A stretch of DNA of 64,000 nt from Rhodanobacteraceae bacterium (GTDB lineage: Bacteria > Pseudomonadota > Gammaproteobacteria > Xanthomonadales > Rhodanobacteraceae): contig SCQS01000023.1 in assembly GCA_004299705.1 (NCBI GenBank), positions 1 through 64,000 on the forward strand. Reading direction: 5' to 3'. Shown in pieces: positions 43,157 through 51,923 of the stretch. The position numbers were made by a program, and so were the translations under genes. The notes under the pieces are model-generated. The model did not search any database. It saw nothing but the letters and a program-made list of their open reading frames with translations, and had not been told where the DNA came from. Position 1 is the first letter of the stretch, and each line of letters begins with the position of its first letter.

Positions 43157-43897
43157 ATGCGCGATATACGGCTGTTCGCCGACGTTCCCCTGCAAACCGG
43201 CCTTGAATTGCCACTGCCCGCCGGTGCGGCCCAGCACGCCTTGCGGGTGCTGCGCCTGAAACCGGGCGACCCGCTGACCCTGTTCAACGGCGATGGCCAC
43301 CAATACCCGGCACGCTTGCTGACCGCCGACCCGCGCGTCGCCCGCGTGCGCATCGAAACCGTCGAATCACCCACTCGGGAATCGCCGCTGCGCCTGACCT
43401 TGCTGCAGTCGCTGGCGCGCGGCGAAAAAATGGACTGGATCGTGCAGAAGGCCAGCGAACTCGGCGTCGCCCGCATCGTGCCGGTTTCGACCGAACGCAG
43501 TGAGGTGAAACTGGATGCCGCGCGCGGCGAGAAACGTCTGGAACACTGGCGGGCGATCGCCATCGCCGCCTGCGAGCAATGCGGGCGCAATACGCTGCCC
43601 GAGGTCGAAGCTCCCGTGACACTGGCCGCGTGGCTGGACGCGCACGCCCCATCGCCATCGACCACACGCTGGATGCTGCACCCGGAAGGCGCCATCCGCC
43701 CGCGCGAGCTCGGGATCGACGCATCGGCGGCGACGGAACTTGCCGTCGGCCCGGAAGGCGGCTTCGGCGAAACCGATCTCGCCACCCTGCGCGCGCACGA
43801 CTGCCGTGCACTCACGCTGGGACCGCGCATCCTGCGCACCGAAACCGCGGGCATCGCAGCACTGGCTGCATTGCAGGCGCTTTACGGCGATTTCTGA
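43157..43897 (+). CDS. rsmE: 16S rRNA (uracil1498-N3)-methyltransferase
   Basis: A 246-residue SPOUT-class methyltransferase that modifies U1498 of 16S rRNA. The PUA-like N-terminus has 'AAQHALRVLRLKPGDPLTLFNGDG', the core 'QSLARGEKMDWIVQKASELGVARIVPVSTERSEVKL', and the SAM knot 'LAVGPEGGFGETDLATL' followed by 'LGPRILRTETAGIAALAAL'. ATG 43157 starts the family sequence; upstream ATG 43079 would add a non-family leader. It converges with chpC. Confidence 0.94.
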   Translation: MRDIRLFADVPLQTGLELPLPAGAAQHALRVLRLKPGDPLTLFNGDGHQYPARLLTADPRVARVRIETVESPTRESPLRLTLLQSLARGEKMDWIVQKASELGVARIVPVSTERSEVKLDAARGEKRLEHWRAIAIAACEQCGRNTLPEVEAPVTLAAWLDAHAPSPSTTRWMLHPEGAIRPRELGIDASAATELAVGPEGGFGETDLATLRAHDCRALTLGPRILRTETAGIAALAALQALYGDF

Positions 43898-43913
43898 TCG
43901 CCCGCGGGTTGAC

Positions 43914-44390
43914 TCAGGCGACGCCCAAGGCATCGACCGTCAGCTCCTCCACTGCCGCGAGGTCGGGAATCCATGCGGGCTCGTCGTGCACGCGCACCTG
44001 TTCACGCACGCCCGCAGGTGGAGTATCGGCCGTCTCGTCCGCGACCAGCATCGCTTCCGAGATCAGGGTCAGGCGTGGAAAACCTTGGCACAACACGCCG
44101 AAATACGGCAGTCGCGCGTGGCCGCTCAGAGCCTTCAGGATCGCGACCCGGGTGTTCTCGACGGGCTCGCGTTCGCTTGCGCCCGCCAGCACCGAAAAAG
44201 CCAGCACCGGCAGACCCCAGCCGCGCCACGCCAGGCGGCCCAGCAGCCAGGCGGGCGCATGCTCGACCTGTTCGGGGTGCGCGTAGGTGATGACTTCGGC
44301 CATCGTGGTATTGGGCACGAGGAGCCGTCCGTGCGTGACCGGCAGCATAACGCCGCGGATTTCACCCGGCAGGGCTTGTGCCGCGCTCAT
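43914..44390 (-). CDS. chpC: CheW-like pilus chemosensory protein ChpC
   Basis: A 158-residue CheW-domain protein ('GVMLPVTHGRLLVPNTTMAEVI' at the start; 'WRGWGLPVLAFSVLAG' in the middle). In Pil-Chp clusters ChpC is an accessory CheW-like scaffold linking additional inputs to the ChpA kinase. The ATG overlaps the stop of the upstream gene (ATGA), and it is the last gene of the pilG-chpC operon. CheW proteins diverge strongly, so the symbol rests mainly on position. Confidence 0.8.
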   Translation of the reverse strand: MSAAQALPGEIRGVMLPVTHGRLLVPNTTMAEVITYAHPEQVEHAPAWLLGRLAWRGWGLPVLAFSVLAGASEREPVENTRVAILKALSGHARLPYFGVLCQGFPRLTLISEAMLVADETADTPPAGVREQVRVHDEPAWIPDLAAVEELTVDALGVA

Positions 44391-45604
44391 GCACGCTCTC
44401 CGTTCGCATCCGGGTGCCGGTGCTTGTCAGCCGCAACCTTGTCGTCGTTCACGTGCATCCACTGCTCAATGGGCTCGACTTGCGCGTGGGCGACTGGCGA
44501 AGCGGTTTCGATCGGCACCAACTCCAGGCCCGCGAAATCCAGCGAGAACGTGGGTTCGATCCGGGCCTGGGGTTTCTTGCCGGCAGCCGGTGCCAGCGGT
44601 GCGTCGGGATCGACCAGTTGCCAGTCCCCGAGCGATGGCAATGCGTTCAAGACATCGGAATCATCGACCGGCAGTGATGACAATGGCGCCTGCGCGTTGT
44701 CTTGGGTGCCGGCCGCTGCGGTTGTCGGCGCGTGTTCCGCGGCGGCTGGATCGACCTCGACCGTGGACACGTCTCCGCCCTCGACGAGGCGCCAAACCTC
44801 CGGCGCCTCGTGCGCAACGTGCGCCGTCGGCTCCGCGAGGCGCGCATCAATCATGGCCGACAAGGCCTCGGTGTCCACGTCGAGCGCGGCGACTTCCCTA
44901 TCATCCGTGCCGGCCGGGGCGGCGTGTGATGGCACGGCATCAGGCGAGCCGCATGTCTCTGGAGCGGCATCGGGGGATACCGGTTCCGCTTCCGCAATCG
45001 CGGCAGCCGGGGTGGGCTCCATGGTTTCCGGGAATGATGGCGCCTCGACGGCGCTCATGTCGCCGAGGTTCGCAGCGGTACCCGACGGCTCCTGCACGGC
45101 GACGAAATTGGCGGTCATGGATTCGATTTCAGTCGGCGACAACGGACGTTCGGTGATGGCCAGGGCATCCACTTCTGGCAGCTCCACGGGGATCGCGGCA
45201 TCATTCGCCATGGGTGCCGCGTCCACTTGCGCCGCAGCGGCAATCGCCGGCCGCGGCGGATCATAATCGCAGCTGCCACTCAGCTTCGCCGTCAAATGCC
45301 GCAGCCAGCGCGCCTGGGCCCAACCTTCGAGGCCATGCGAAATCTCGGGGTCATTGAACACCACCGCGACTCCCGCTTCGTTGAGGCGCGCCTCGATGGG
45401 ATCCAGCCAATCACCCTCGTCGAGGTTCACCAGCGCGGCGGTCGCATGCGAATCCGCCAGCCGCGTCGCATCGAAATTCGTCGCCGCGGTTTCGTACACG
45501 ATCTCCACGAGCCCGGCCACGACGTCGCGCAGATGGCCGACGCGATCCGCATCGCCATACACCAGCGCCACGCGCGGACGGGGTGGATGCATCGGCTCAA
45601 ACAC
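44387..45604 (-). CDS. Pil-Chp cluster protein in the CheB position, lacking a methylesterase domain
   Basis: 405 residues. The N-terminal 110 resemble a receiver-like alpha/beta domain ('RVALVYGDADRVGHLRDVVAGL', 'AALVNLDEGDWLD', 'VVFNDPEIS'), but without a convincing phospho-acceptor pocket. Residues about 130-350 are acidic, Ala/Pro/Glu-rich and probably disordered. The short C-terminal part ('LQLVDP'-like 'WQLVDPDAPLAP', 'FAGLELVPIE') may bind partners. The Ser-His-Asp methylesterase domain of ChpB/CheB is absent. GTG 45604 is preceded by GGAGG and overlaps the chpA stop by 8 bases. It lies between chpA and chpC, so a role in tuning ChpA is likely but unproven. Confidence 0.6.
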   Translation of the reverse strand: MFEPMHPPRPRVALVYGDADRVGHLRDVVAGLVEIVYETAATNFDATRLADSHATAALVNLDEGDWLDPIEARLNEAGVAVVFNDPEISHGLEGWAQARWLRHLTAKLSGSCDYDPPRPAIAAAAQVDAAPMANDAAIPVELPEVDALAITERPLSPTEIESMTANFVAVQEPSGTAANLGDMSAVEAPSFPETMEPTPAAAIAEAEPVSPDAAPETCGSPDAVPSHAAPAGTDDREVAALDVDTEALSAMIDARLAEPTAHVAHEAPEVWRLVEGGDVSTVEVDPAAAEHAPTTAAAGTQDNAQAPLSSLPVDDSDVLNALPSLGDWQLVDPDAPLAPAAGKKPQARIEPTFSLDFAGLELVPIETASPVAHAQVEPIEQWMHVNDDKVAADKHRHPDANGERA

Positions 45605-48600
45605 GGCGGGCCTCCAGAATCTCGCCGACGTTGCGCAGCAGGTCGGCCTCGCTGTACGGTTTGCCGAGGTAGCGGTCGACGCCGATCTCGAACGCGCGCT
45701 GGCGGTGCTTCTCGCCGGTACGCGAGGTAATCATGATGATCGGCACATGCCGGAAGCGCGCGTCGTTCTTCATGTGCGTGGCCAACTCGTAGCCGTCCAT
45801 GCGCGGCATCTCGATGTCGAGCAGCATCACGTCCGGGATGCGTTCCTGCAGTTTTTCCAGCGCGTCCACGCCGTCCTTCGCGGTGACGACTTCCAGTCGT
45901 TCGCGCTCGAGTACGCGGGTCGTGACCTTGCGCATCGTGATCGAATCGTCGACCACCATCACCACGCTCGGCCCCTGCGGTTCCGCTCGTGGCGCGAAGG
46001 CAGGCACTTCAGGCACTTCCAGCGCGTCCGCGGTTTCGGGAACCACGATGTCGACCGCTTGCTTGGCGACGGCATGCCGCACCAGCGGCGCGAGGTCGAG
46101 GATCAACATCACCGAGCCGTCGCCGAGGATGGTGGCGCCGAACATGCCGGGCACATTGCTGACCTGCGGGCCGACCGGCTTGACCACGATTTCGCGTGAA
46201 CCGATCACGCTGTCGATGTGGATCGCGGCACGCAGGTCGCCCGCCCGGACCATCAGCAGCGGCAACTGGCCGCCACCCTCCTCGGGCATGCTGGCCGCGC
46301 CGAAACCCAGCAATTCGGACAAGTCGTGCAGGGCGTATGCCTCGCCCGCGTAGCTGACCGTGCGTTCGCCCGACGCCATCCGCTCGGCCATTTCCTGGCG
46401 GCGGATGCGCGACACCGCCTGCACCGAAGTCATCGGGATCGCGAAGGTGGTTTCGCCCGCGCGCACGGTGATGGCCTGCGTGACCGCCAACGTGAACGGC
46501 AAGCGGATGTTGAAAGTGGTGCCGTGGCCGCGCTCGGATTCGATCGCCAGCGAACCGCCGAGTTGGCGTATCTCGTTGGCGACCACGTCCATGCCCACAC
46601 CGCGGCCGGCCAACTGGCTGACCTCGCTGGCGGTGGAGAAACCGGTCTGCAGCACGAAGTTGAACAGTTCGCTGTCGGAGATCGGCGTGTCCGACTTCAA
46701 CAAGCCGCGCTCGACCGCCTTGCGGCGAATCGCTTCGCGATCGAATCCGGCGCCATCGTCGGACACCCGCACCAGCACCTCGGTACCCTGGCGACCGACC
46801 TGGATGGTCACCGTGCCTTCCGCCGGCTTGCCGTGCGCGACGCGTTCGGCCGGCGCCTCGATGCCGTGGGTCAAGGCGTTGCGCAGCATGTGCTCGAACG
46901 GCGCTTTCATGCGCTCGAGCACGCTGCGATCCATTTCGCCGTGCGCGCCCAGCACCTTGAGCTGCGCGCGCTTGCCGAGTTCGTCGGCGGCACCGCGCAA
47001 GGTACGGCGCAGGTTGGGCACCATAGAATCGAACGGCACCATGCGCGTGCGCATCAGGCCGTCCTGCAAATCCGAGTTCACCCGCGATTGCTGCAACAAC
47101 AACGTTTCGGACTGGCGGGTCTGGTCGTCCAGGATGTCCTGGATCGAAGCCAGGTCGGACACCGACTCGGCCAGTGCGCGCGAATATTGCTGCAAATTGG
47201 AGAAGCGATCGAGTTCCAACGGATCGAACGCCGCGCCCTCGCCGGCTTCGTTCTCGCGCTGGTAACGCGACAGGATCTGGGTTTCGGTTTCGATTTCGAG
47301 CTTGCGCAGCTGTTCGCGCAGGCGCGACACCGTCTGGTTGAGTTCGACCAGGTTGAAGCGGAAGTTGCCGACCTGTTGTTCCAAGCGAGCGCGATAGATC
47401 GAGGCTTCGCCTGCGGCGTTGACCAGCGAATCCAAAAGATCCGAGCGCACGCGGATCAATTCCGCCGGAGCTCGCGCCTCGGTATCAACCAGTTGCGGTG
47501 CTTCGCGCGGGGCGGGTGCGGCAACCGGCGCCGGCTTGGGCGGTTCGACCACGGCCGCAAGTTTCGCTGCCGCCTTGCCACCCGCCGGGCGGCCTTCGGC
47601 CAGCGCATTGAAGCGTTCGATGGCATGGGCAGGCGTCGCTACGGCGCGGCCCTGGCGGATGCGTTCGACCAGTTCGTGCAGGCGGTCGAAGCCGCGTTCC
47701 AGCGAATCCACTTCGATGGGCTCGAGCCCGCGTTTGCGATCGCCCGTTTTCTCCAGCAGGGTTTCCATTGCGTGCCCGAGGTCGCCCACCGGGGCGATGC
47801 CGACCACGCGTGCGCCACCCTTGAGGGTGTGCAGGTTGCGTTGCAGGCCACGCACGGATTCGAGGTCATCGGGCGCACCGCGCAGGCTGGCCAGCAGCCC
47901 GTCGCTGGCATCCAGCAACTCGCCAGCCTCTTCGGTGAACAGCTCGGCCAGTTCCGGATCGAGATCCGGCACGTTGAGCGCGCCCTCCGGCTGCGGATCG
48001 TCCGGGAACGGCGGCAACGCGGTGGCGGCCAGGTCCTTCTCGGCCTGGACGCGTGCCTTGGCCAGGCGCGCCTGCTCGGTCTTCTCGGCAGCAATACGTT
48101 CCTGTTCGGCTTTCGCGGCGGCGATGCGCGCCTGTTCGGCTTGCTCGGCGGCAACACGCTCGCGCTCGGCCTGTTCCGCGGCAAGACGCTCCTGCTCCGC
48201 TTTTTCCGCGGCAACGCGCTCCCGTTCGGCCTGCTCCGCCGCCAGACGCCGCTGTTCCGCTTGCTCGGCGGCAATGCGCGCCTGTTCGGCTTGCTCGGCT
48301 GCCCGGCGATCCTGTTCCGCTTTTTCCGCTGCGGCCCGTGCCTGTTCTGCCTGTTCGGAAGCGATGCGCGCCTGCTCGGCCTGTTCGGCGGCCAGGCGCC
48401 GCTGTTCGGCTTGCTCGGCCGCGATGCGTTCGCGCTCCGCCTGCTCCGCCGCAAGACGCTCTTGTTCCTCTTGCTCCGACGCAATGCGCGCCTGTTCGGC
48501 CTGCTCGGCCGCCACGCGGTCGCGCTCCGCCTGCTCCGCGGCGATGCGTTCCTGCTCGGCCTTTTCCGCAGCCAGACGCGCTTGTTCGGCCTGCTCCGCG

Positions 48601-51600
48601 GCGATTCGCTCTTGCTCCGCTTTCTCCGCGGCAACACGCTCCTGTTCCACCTGCTCCGCAGCGATACGTTCCCGCTCGACCTGCTCCGCGGCAACGCGCT
48701 CCTGCTCGGCTTTCTCGGCAGCCAGACGTTCAGCGGCTGCACGCGCGGCGAGCGCTTCCTCGTCGTCTTCCGTGGGCAGGGTGGAGGTCGCGGCCAGACC
48801 GACCGCCGCCACACCGGTATCTTCGATTTCAGGGACAGGTTCCGCCGCCACAACGGGCGCCACCGGAACATGCCGCGGCGCGCCCAGCGGCGCCGCTTCC
48901 GGCCAACGGTCGCGCAGGGCTTCCAGGCGCTCGGTCAGGGCCGTCGTGTCGGGCACATCCGGGATCGGCGCGTCGAACTGCGCCATCACGTGTTCGGTCA
49001 TCGCAATCGCATCGCGCAGTGCGTCGCAACCTTCGCGATCGAGCGCCGCATCGGCGCTGCGCACCCGGCGAGTCCAGACTTCCAGCGGCGCCAGCATGTC
49101 GGCCAGCGATTCGATGCCGACCATCGCGACGGCGCCGTGCAGGGTGTGCGCCGAGCGCACCAGTTCGTCGTCGACTCCGGCGTCGTACGCGGCATCACGC
49201 GCAAGGTAACCGCGCATGCCGTCGAGATGTTGCGCGACCTCGGTGCGCAACACGTCCAGCAGGATCGGATCGACCACCGGCAGTCCTGATTCCGGCGAGG
49301 TGATGATGGATTCGAACGGCGTGGCTGCCACCGGCTCGACCGATGGCACGGACTCGGCGGTCGCCGGCACCCAGCGACGTACCTTGCGCATTACCTTCCG
49401 GTAGCCCTGCGCGAGATCCTCGATGCGTGCCGGCTGGCCCGCGGCCAACTTGTCGGCGGTCTGCATGATCGCGTCCAGAGGCGGATCGAGCAGCACGCTT
49501 TCGCCTTGCAGACCTGCATGCAATTTCGGCAGCGTCGTCACGGCGGCATCCACCAGCGCCGCGACGTTCGCATCGGGCTTGATGGTCTGGTCGAGCACGC
49601 GGTTGAGCATGTTCTCGACCTTCCAGCTGAACTCACCCAGCGCCATGGCACCCACCAGCCGCCCCGAACCCTTGAGGGTGTGGAACGAGCGGCGCACGTT
49701 CTTGAGCGTGTCCAGATTCTCGGGGTTGGTTTTCCAGGCCGGCAGGTTGACGTTGATATTGGCGATTTCCTCGCCGACTTCTTCGACGAAAACCTCGCGG
49801 ATTTCCTCGTCGATGCCGGCGGCGTCCTGGAACGAGGTGTCGACCGGGGCACCCTCGCCGCTGACCGGCTCCAGCACTTCCTCATCGACCTCGACCCATT
49901 TGCCGGGTCCGACGCCCGGAACCACGGCGGCGGCAGCCACGTGTTCGACTGGCGCCGGGGCGGAAGGCGCAGGCTCTGCCTGCGTTGCAAGCGCCACCGG
50001 GATCTCTGCAGCCGTGACGGGTTGCGCGGGCGCTGCCGCCGCAGCGCCCGCGATCAGCGTCTGCGTGTGCACGGAATCGACCGCCGCGGGCTGCACGGAT
50101 TCACGGCGCGCGGGAACCGGCCAGTAATGCAACAGTTCAAGGCTGTGCTGGGCGGCATCGAGGATGCGGCTGTCGCTGGCGCTCGCGTCGTGACCGATTT
50201 CAAGGTAGTACTCGACCCCGGCCACCGCGTCGGCCAGGTGATCCATTTCGTCGACGGTCGGCACCTTGCGGTCGGAGATCAATTCATTGCCGACGTAGCG
50301 GTCGATGCCATCGACCAGTTGCGCCGGACGTTCGAGATTGAGGATGCGCAACGCGCCGCCGACTTCGGCCAGCAGGCCAGGCACGCCGGCCAACTGCTCG
50401 TGCGACCACGCCGACTCGATGAACGCGGTGATGTGTTCCTTGACCTTGCCGAGATTGGCGCCGGCCTCGCGCATCAGCGCGCGCATGATCTTGCGCGCTT
50501 CGCTGGCGGGCAGCATTTCGTCCGCCTGGCCGTCGGTGCCCATGTGGTCGATCTGCTCGTCCAGCGACGCGTCGACGTACAGCAGCGCGCTGGCGATGTC
50601 GAGAATGGTCTCTGGCCTGGCGTCGCGCTTGCCGTCGATGATTTCGACAACGGCCTGGCGTTGCTCGCCGATCATCTTCGCGGGCGAATCCAGCCCCAGC
50701 ACGCCCAGCGTGTCGCCCACGCGTTGCAGGATTTCCACCTGCGGGGCAAGCTGCTGTGGATTGTGGTCTTCGCGGCGCAGGAAGATGTCCAGCCCTTCCT
50801 TGACGCGCAGCAGGTCTTCGCGCACCGCCTTGGCGACGGTATCCAGCAACGCGCGGTTGCGCCCGGACATCGCCGCGCGCGCGCGTTCGAGTTCCAGTTC
50901 GGTGGGCACCATCTTGTCCAGGCCGAAACCGCGCGAAATGATTTCGCTGCGACCTTCGCCGGGTGCCGCCTGGGCGATCGAAAACAGCAGCGTGCGCGCG
51001 AGTTCGCGCGTGTCCTCGTCGTCGCAAACCTCCTCGCCCTGGTCCTGCATGTGGCGGATGCTGCGATCGAGATGGCCGAATTGCTGGCGCAGGCTCGTGA
51101 CATGGTGGTCCAGCCGCCCCTGTTGCAGGGCTTCCAGCACGCCACCCGCAATCCACCACAGGCGCCGCGCGGCCTCGGCATGGCACACCGCGCGCAGGCC
51201 GTCCATGCACTCGCGCATCTCGGCGAAATTCGGCTGTTTGCCTTGCGTCCACGCCAACAGTTGCACCTGGAAACGTGCCCGAATCTGGGTCACGCGCTGG
51301 CGCAGGTCGGCGAACGGATAGGCTGCGCGTGCGCCGTCGGCGTCGGATGGCAGCGGTGCGTCGAGGTCGGGGTGGAACACCACGAGTTGGTCGACCGGCA
51401 CCGCCCCGCGCGCGTCGCGCAATTCGTTCAACAACGGCATCAGGACGATGGGAATGTCCTTGTGCCCGCTTTCGATGAGGTCGAGGTAATCGGGCAGTTG
51501 CACCAGGCCGCGCATCAGCGCGCCCATGGCCTCGTCACGGTCGGCGGTCTGGCCATCCAGAACCGCCTGGGCCAGGTGTTCCATTTCCTGGTCGAGTTCG

Positions 51601-51914
51601 GCAGCCCCGTACAACTCGACGATGCGCAAGGTGCCGAGCACCTGGTGCAGCAAGCCCACGCAGCTTTGCATCGCGGCGGTATCGGTGCCGTCCTCGGCGA
51701 ACGCTTCGAGGGCCTGGCGCGCCTCCGACAGCAGTTCGTCGATTTGCGGCTTGACCCAGCCGAGGGTCGAAAAGTCGATGTGTTCTTCAAGTCGCATCGT
51801 CGGTTTCCGGTCAGCACCATCCGCTACCGCTGCCGTGTCGGCAGGCGCAACAAGGGCCACGCCGGCGCTGCCGGTTACCGTGGAAACCATGTCGTCACCC
51901 GCTGTCATGTGCAT
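45597..51914 (-). CDS. chpA: hybrid chemosensory histidine kinase ChpA/PilL
   Basis: A 2,105-residue kinase of the twitching-motility (Pil-Chp) system that phosphorylates PilG and PilH. Several Hpt domains are recognisable: 'FHTLKGSGRLVG' (about 743), 'AHTLHGAVAMVG' (about 921), 'LHTLKGGARVVG' (about 1360), plus degenerate N-terminal ones. A Glu/Ala/Gln coiled coil of 22 decapeptide repeats spans about 1066-1285. The dimerisation/HATPase core has the N-box 'MLRNALTHGIEAPAERV' (about 1675) and 'LAGRGVGMDVVANEIRQLGG'. A CheW domain (about 1810-1945) and a C-terminal receiver with Asp in 'VMLLDIEMPRMDGYELA' complete it. The start may be ATG 51908, better spaced from GGGG. It lies nine bases after pilJ. 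Confidence 0.95.
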   Translation of the reverse strand: MHMTAGDDMVSTVTGSAGVALVAPADTAAVADGADRKPTMRLEEHIDFSTLGWVKPQIDELLSEARQALEAFAEDGTDTAAMQSCVGLLHQVLGTLRIVELYGAAELDQEMEHLAQAVLDGQTADRDEAMGALMRGLVQLPDYLDLIESGHKDIPIVLMPLLNELRDARGAVPVDQLVVFHPDLDAPLPSDADGARAAYPFADLRQRVTQIRARFQVQLLAWTQGKQPNFAEMRECMDGLRAVCHAEAARRLWWIAGGVLEALQQGRLDHHVTSLRQQFGHLDRSIRHMQDQGEEVCDDEDTRELARTLLFSIAQAAPGEGRSEIISRGFGLDKMVPTELELERARAAMSGRNRALLDTVAKAVREDLLRVKEGLDIFLRREDHNPQQLAPQVEILQRVGDTLGVLGLDSPAKMIGEQRQAVVEIIDGKRDARPETILDIASALLYVDASLDEQIDHMGTDGQADEMLPASEARKIMRALMREAGANLGKVKEHITAFIESAWSHEQLAGVPGLLAEVGGALRILNLERPAQLVDGIDRYVGNELISDRKVPTVDEMDHLADAVAGVEYYLEIGHDASASDSRILDAAQHSLELLHYWPVPARRESVQPAAVDSVHTQTLIAGAAAAAPAQPVTAAEIPVALATQAEPAPSAPAPVEHVAAAAVVPGVGPGKWVEVDEEVLEPVSGEGAPVDTSFQDAAGIDEEIREVFVEEVGEEIANINVNLPAWKTNPENLDTLKNVRRSFHTLKGSGRLVGAMALGEFSWKVENMLNRVLDQTIKPDANVAALVDAAVTTLPKLHAGLQGESVLLDPPLDAIMQTADKLAAGQPARIEDLAQGYRKVMRKVRRWVPATAESVPSVEPVAATPFESIITSPESGLPVVDPILLDVLRTEVAQHLDGMRGYLARDAAYDAGVDDELVRSAHTLHGAVAMVGIESLADMLAPLEVWTRRVRSADAALDREGCDALRDAIAMTEHVMAQFDAPIPDVPDTTALTERLEALRDRWPEAAPLGAPRHVPVAPVVAAEPVPEIEDTGVAAVGLAATSTLPTEDDEEALAARAAAERLAAEKAEQERVAAEQVERERIAAEQVEQERVAAEKAEQERIAAEQAEQARLAAEKAEQERIAAEQAERDRVAAEQAEQARIASEQEEQERLAAEQAERERIAAEQAEQRRLAAEQAEQARIASEQAEQARAAAEKAEQDRRAAEQAEQARIAAEQAEQRRLAAEQAERERVAAEKAEQERLAAEQAERERVAAEQAEQARIAAAKAEQERIAAEKTEQARLAKARVQAEKDLAATALPPFPDDPQPEGALNVPDLDPELAELFTEEAGELLDASDGLLASLRGAPDDLESVRGLQRNLHTLKGGARVVGIAPVGDLGHAMETLLEKTGDRKRGLEPIEVDSLERGFDRLHELVERIRQGRAVATPAHAIERFNALAEGRPAGGKAAAKLAAVVEPPKPAPVAAPAPREAPQLVDTEARAPAELIRVRSDLLDSLVNAAGEASIYRARLEQQVGNFRFNLVELNQTVSRLREQLRKLEIETETQILSRYQRENEAGEGAAFDPLELDRFSNLQQYSRALAESVSDLASIQDILDDQTRQSETLLLQQSRVNSDLQDGLMRTRMVPFDSMVPNLRRTLRGAADELGKRAQLKVLGAHGEMDRSVLERMKAPFEHMLRNALTHGIEAPAERVAHGKPAEGTVTIQVGRQGTEVLVRVSDDGAGFDREAIRRKAVERGLLKSDTPISDSELFNFVLQTGFSTASEVSQLAGRGVGMDVVANEIRQLGGSLAIESERGHGTTFNIRLPFTLAVTQAITVRAGETTFAIPMTSVQAVSRIRRQEMAERMASGERTVSYAGEAYALHDLSELLGFGAASMPEEGGGQLPLLMVRAGDLRAAIHIDSVIGSREIVVKPVGPQVSNVPGMFGATILGDGSVMLILDLAPLVRHAVAKQAVDIVVPETADALEVPEVPAFAPRAEPQGPSVVMVVDDSITMRKVTTRVLERERLEVVTAKDGVDALEKLQERIPDVMLLDIEMPRMDGYELATHMKNDARFRHVPIIMITSRTGEKHRQRAFEIGVDRYLGKPYSEADLLRNVGEILEARRV
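48057..48716 (-). repeat. 22 tandem 30-bp repeats encoding a decapeptide coiled coil in chpA
   Basis: Twenty-two consecutive 10-residue units of the type EQAEQERIAA (variants EKAEQERVAA, EQAERERIAA, EQAEQRRLAA), exactly 660 bp without gaps. The period is 10, not 7, and the units are close enough in sequence for unequal recombination to change their number. Confidence 0.93.
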
Positions 51915-51923
51915 CCCCGCCGC

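Noticed and set aside
46218..49303. Long plus-strand frames opposite chpA (up to about 1,000 codons)
   Set aside because: They mirror the ChpA coding sequence and its 30-bp repeats; the minus strand has all kinase motifs. No ribosome site or family similarity is visible.
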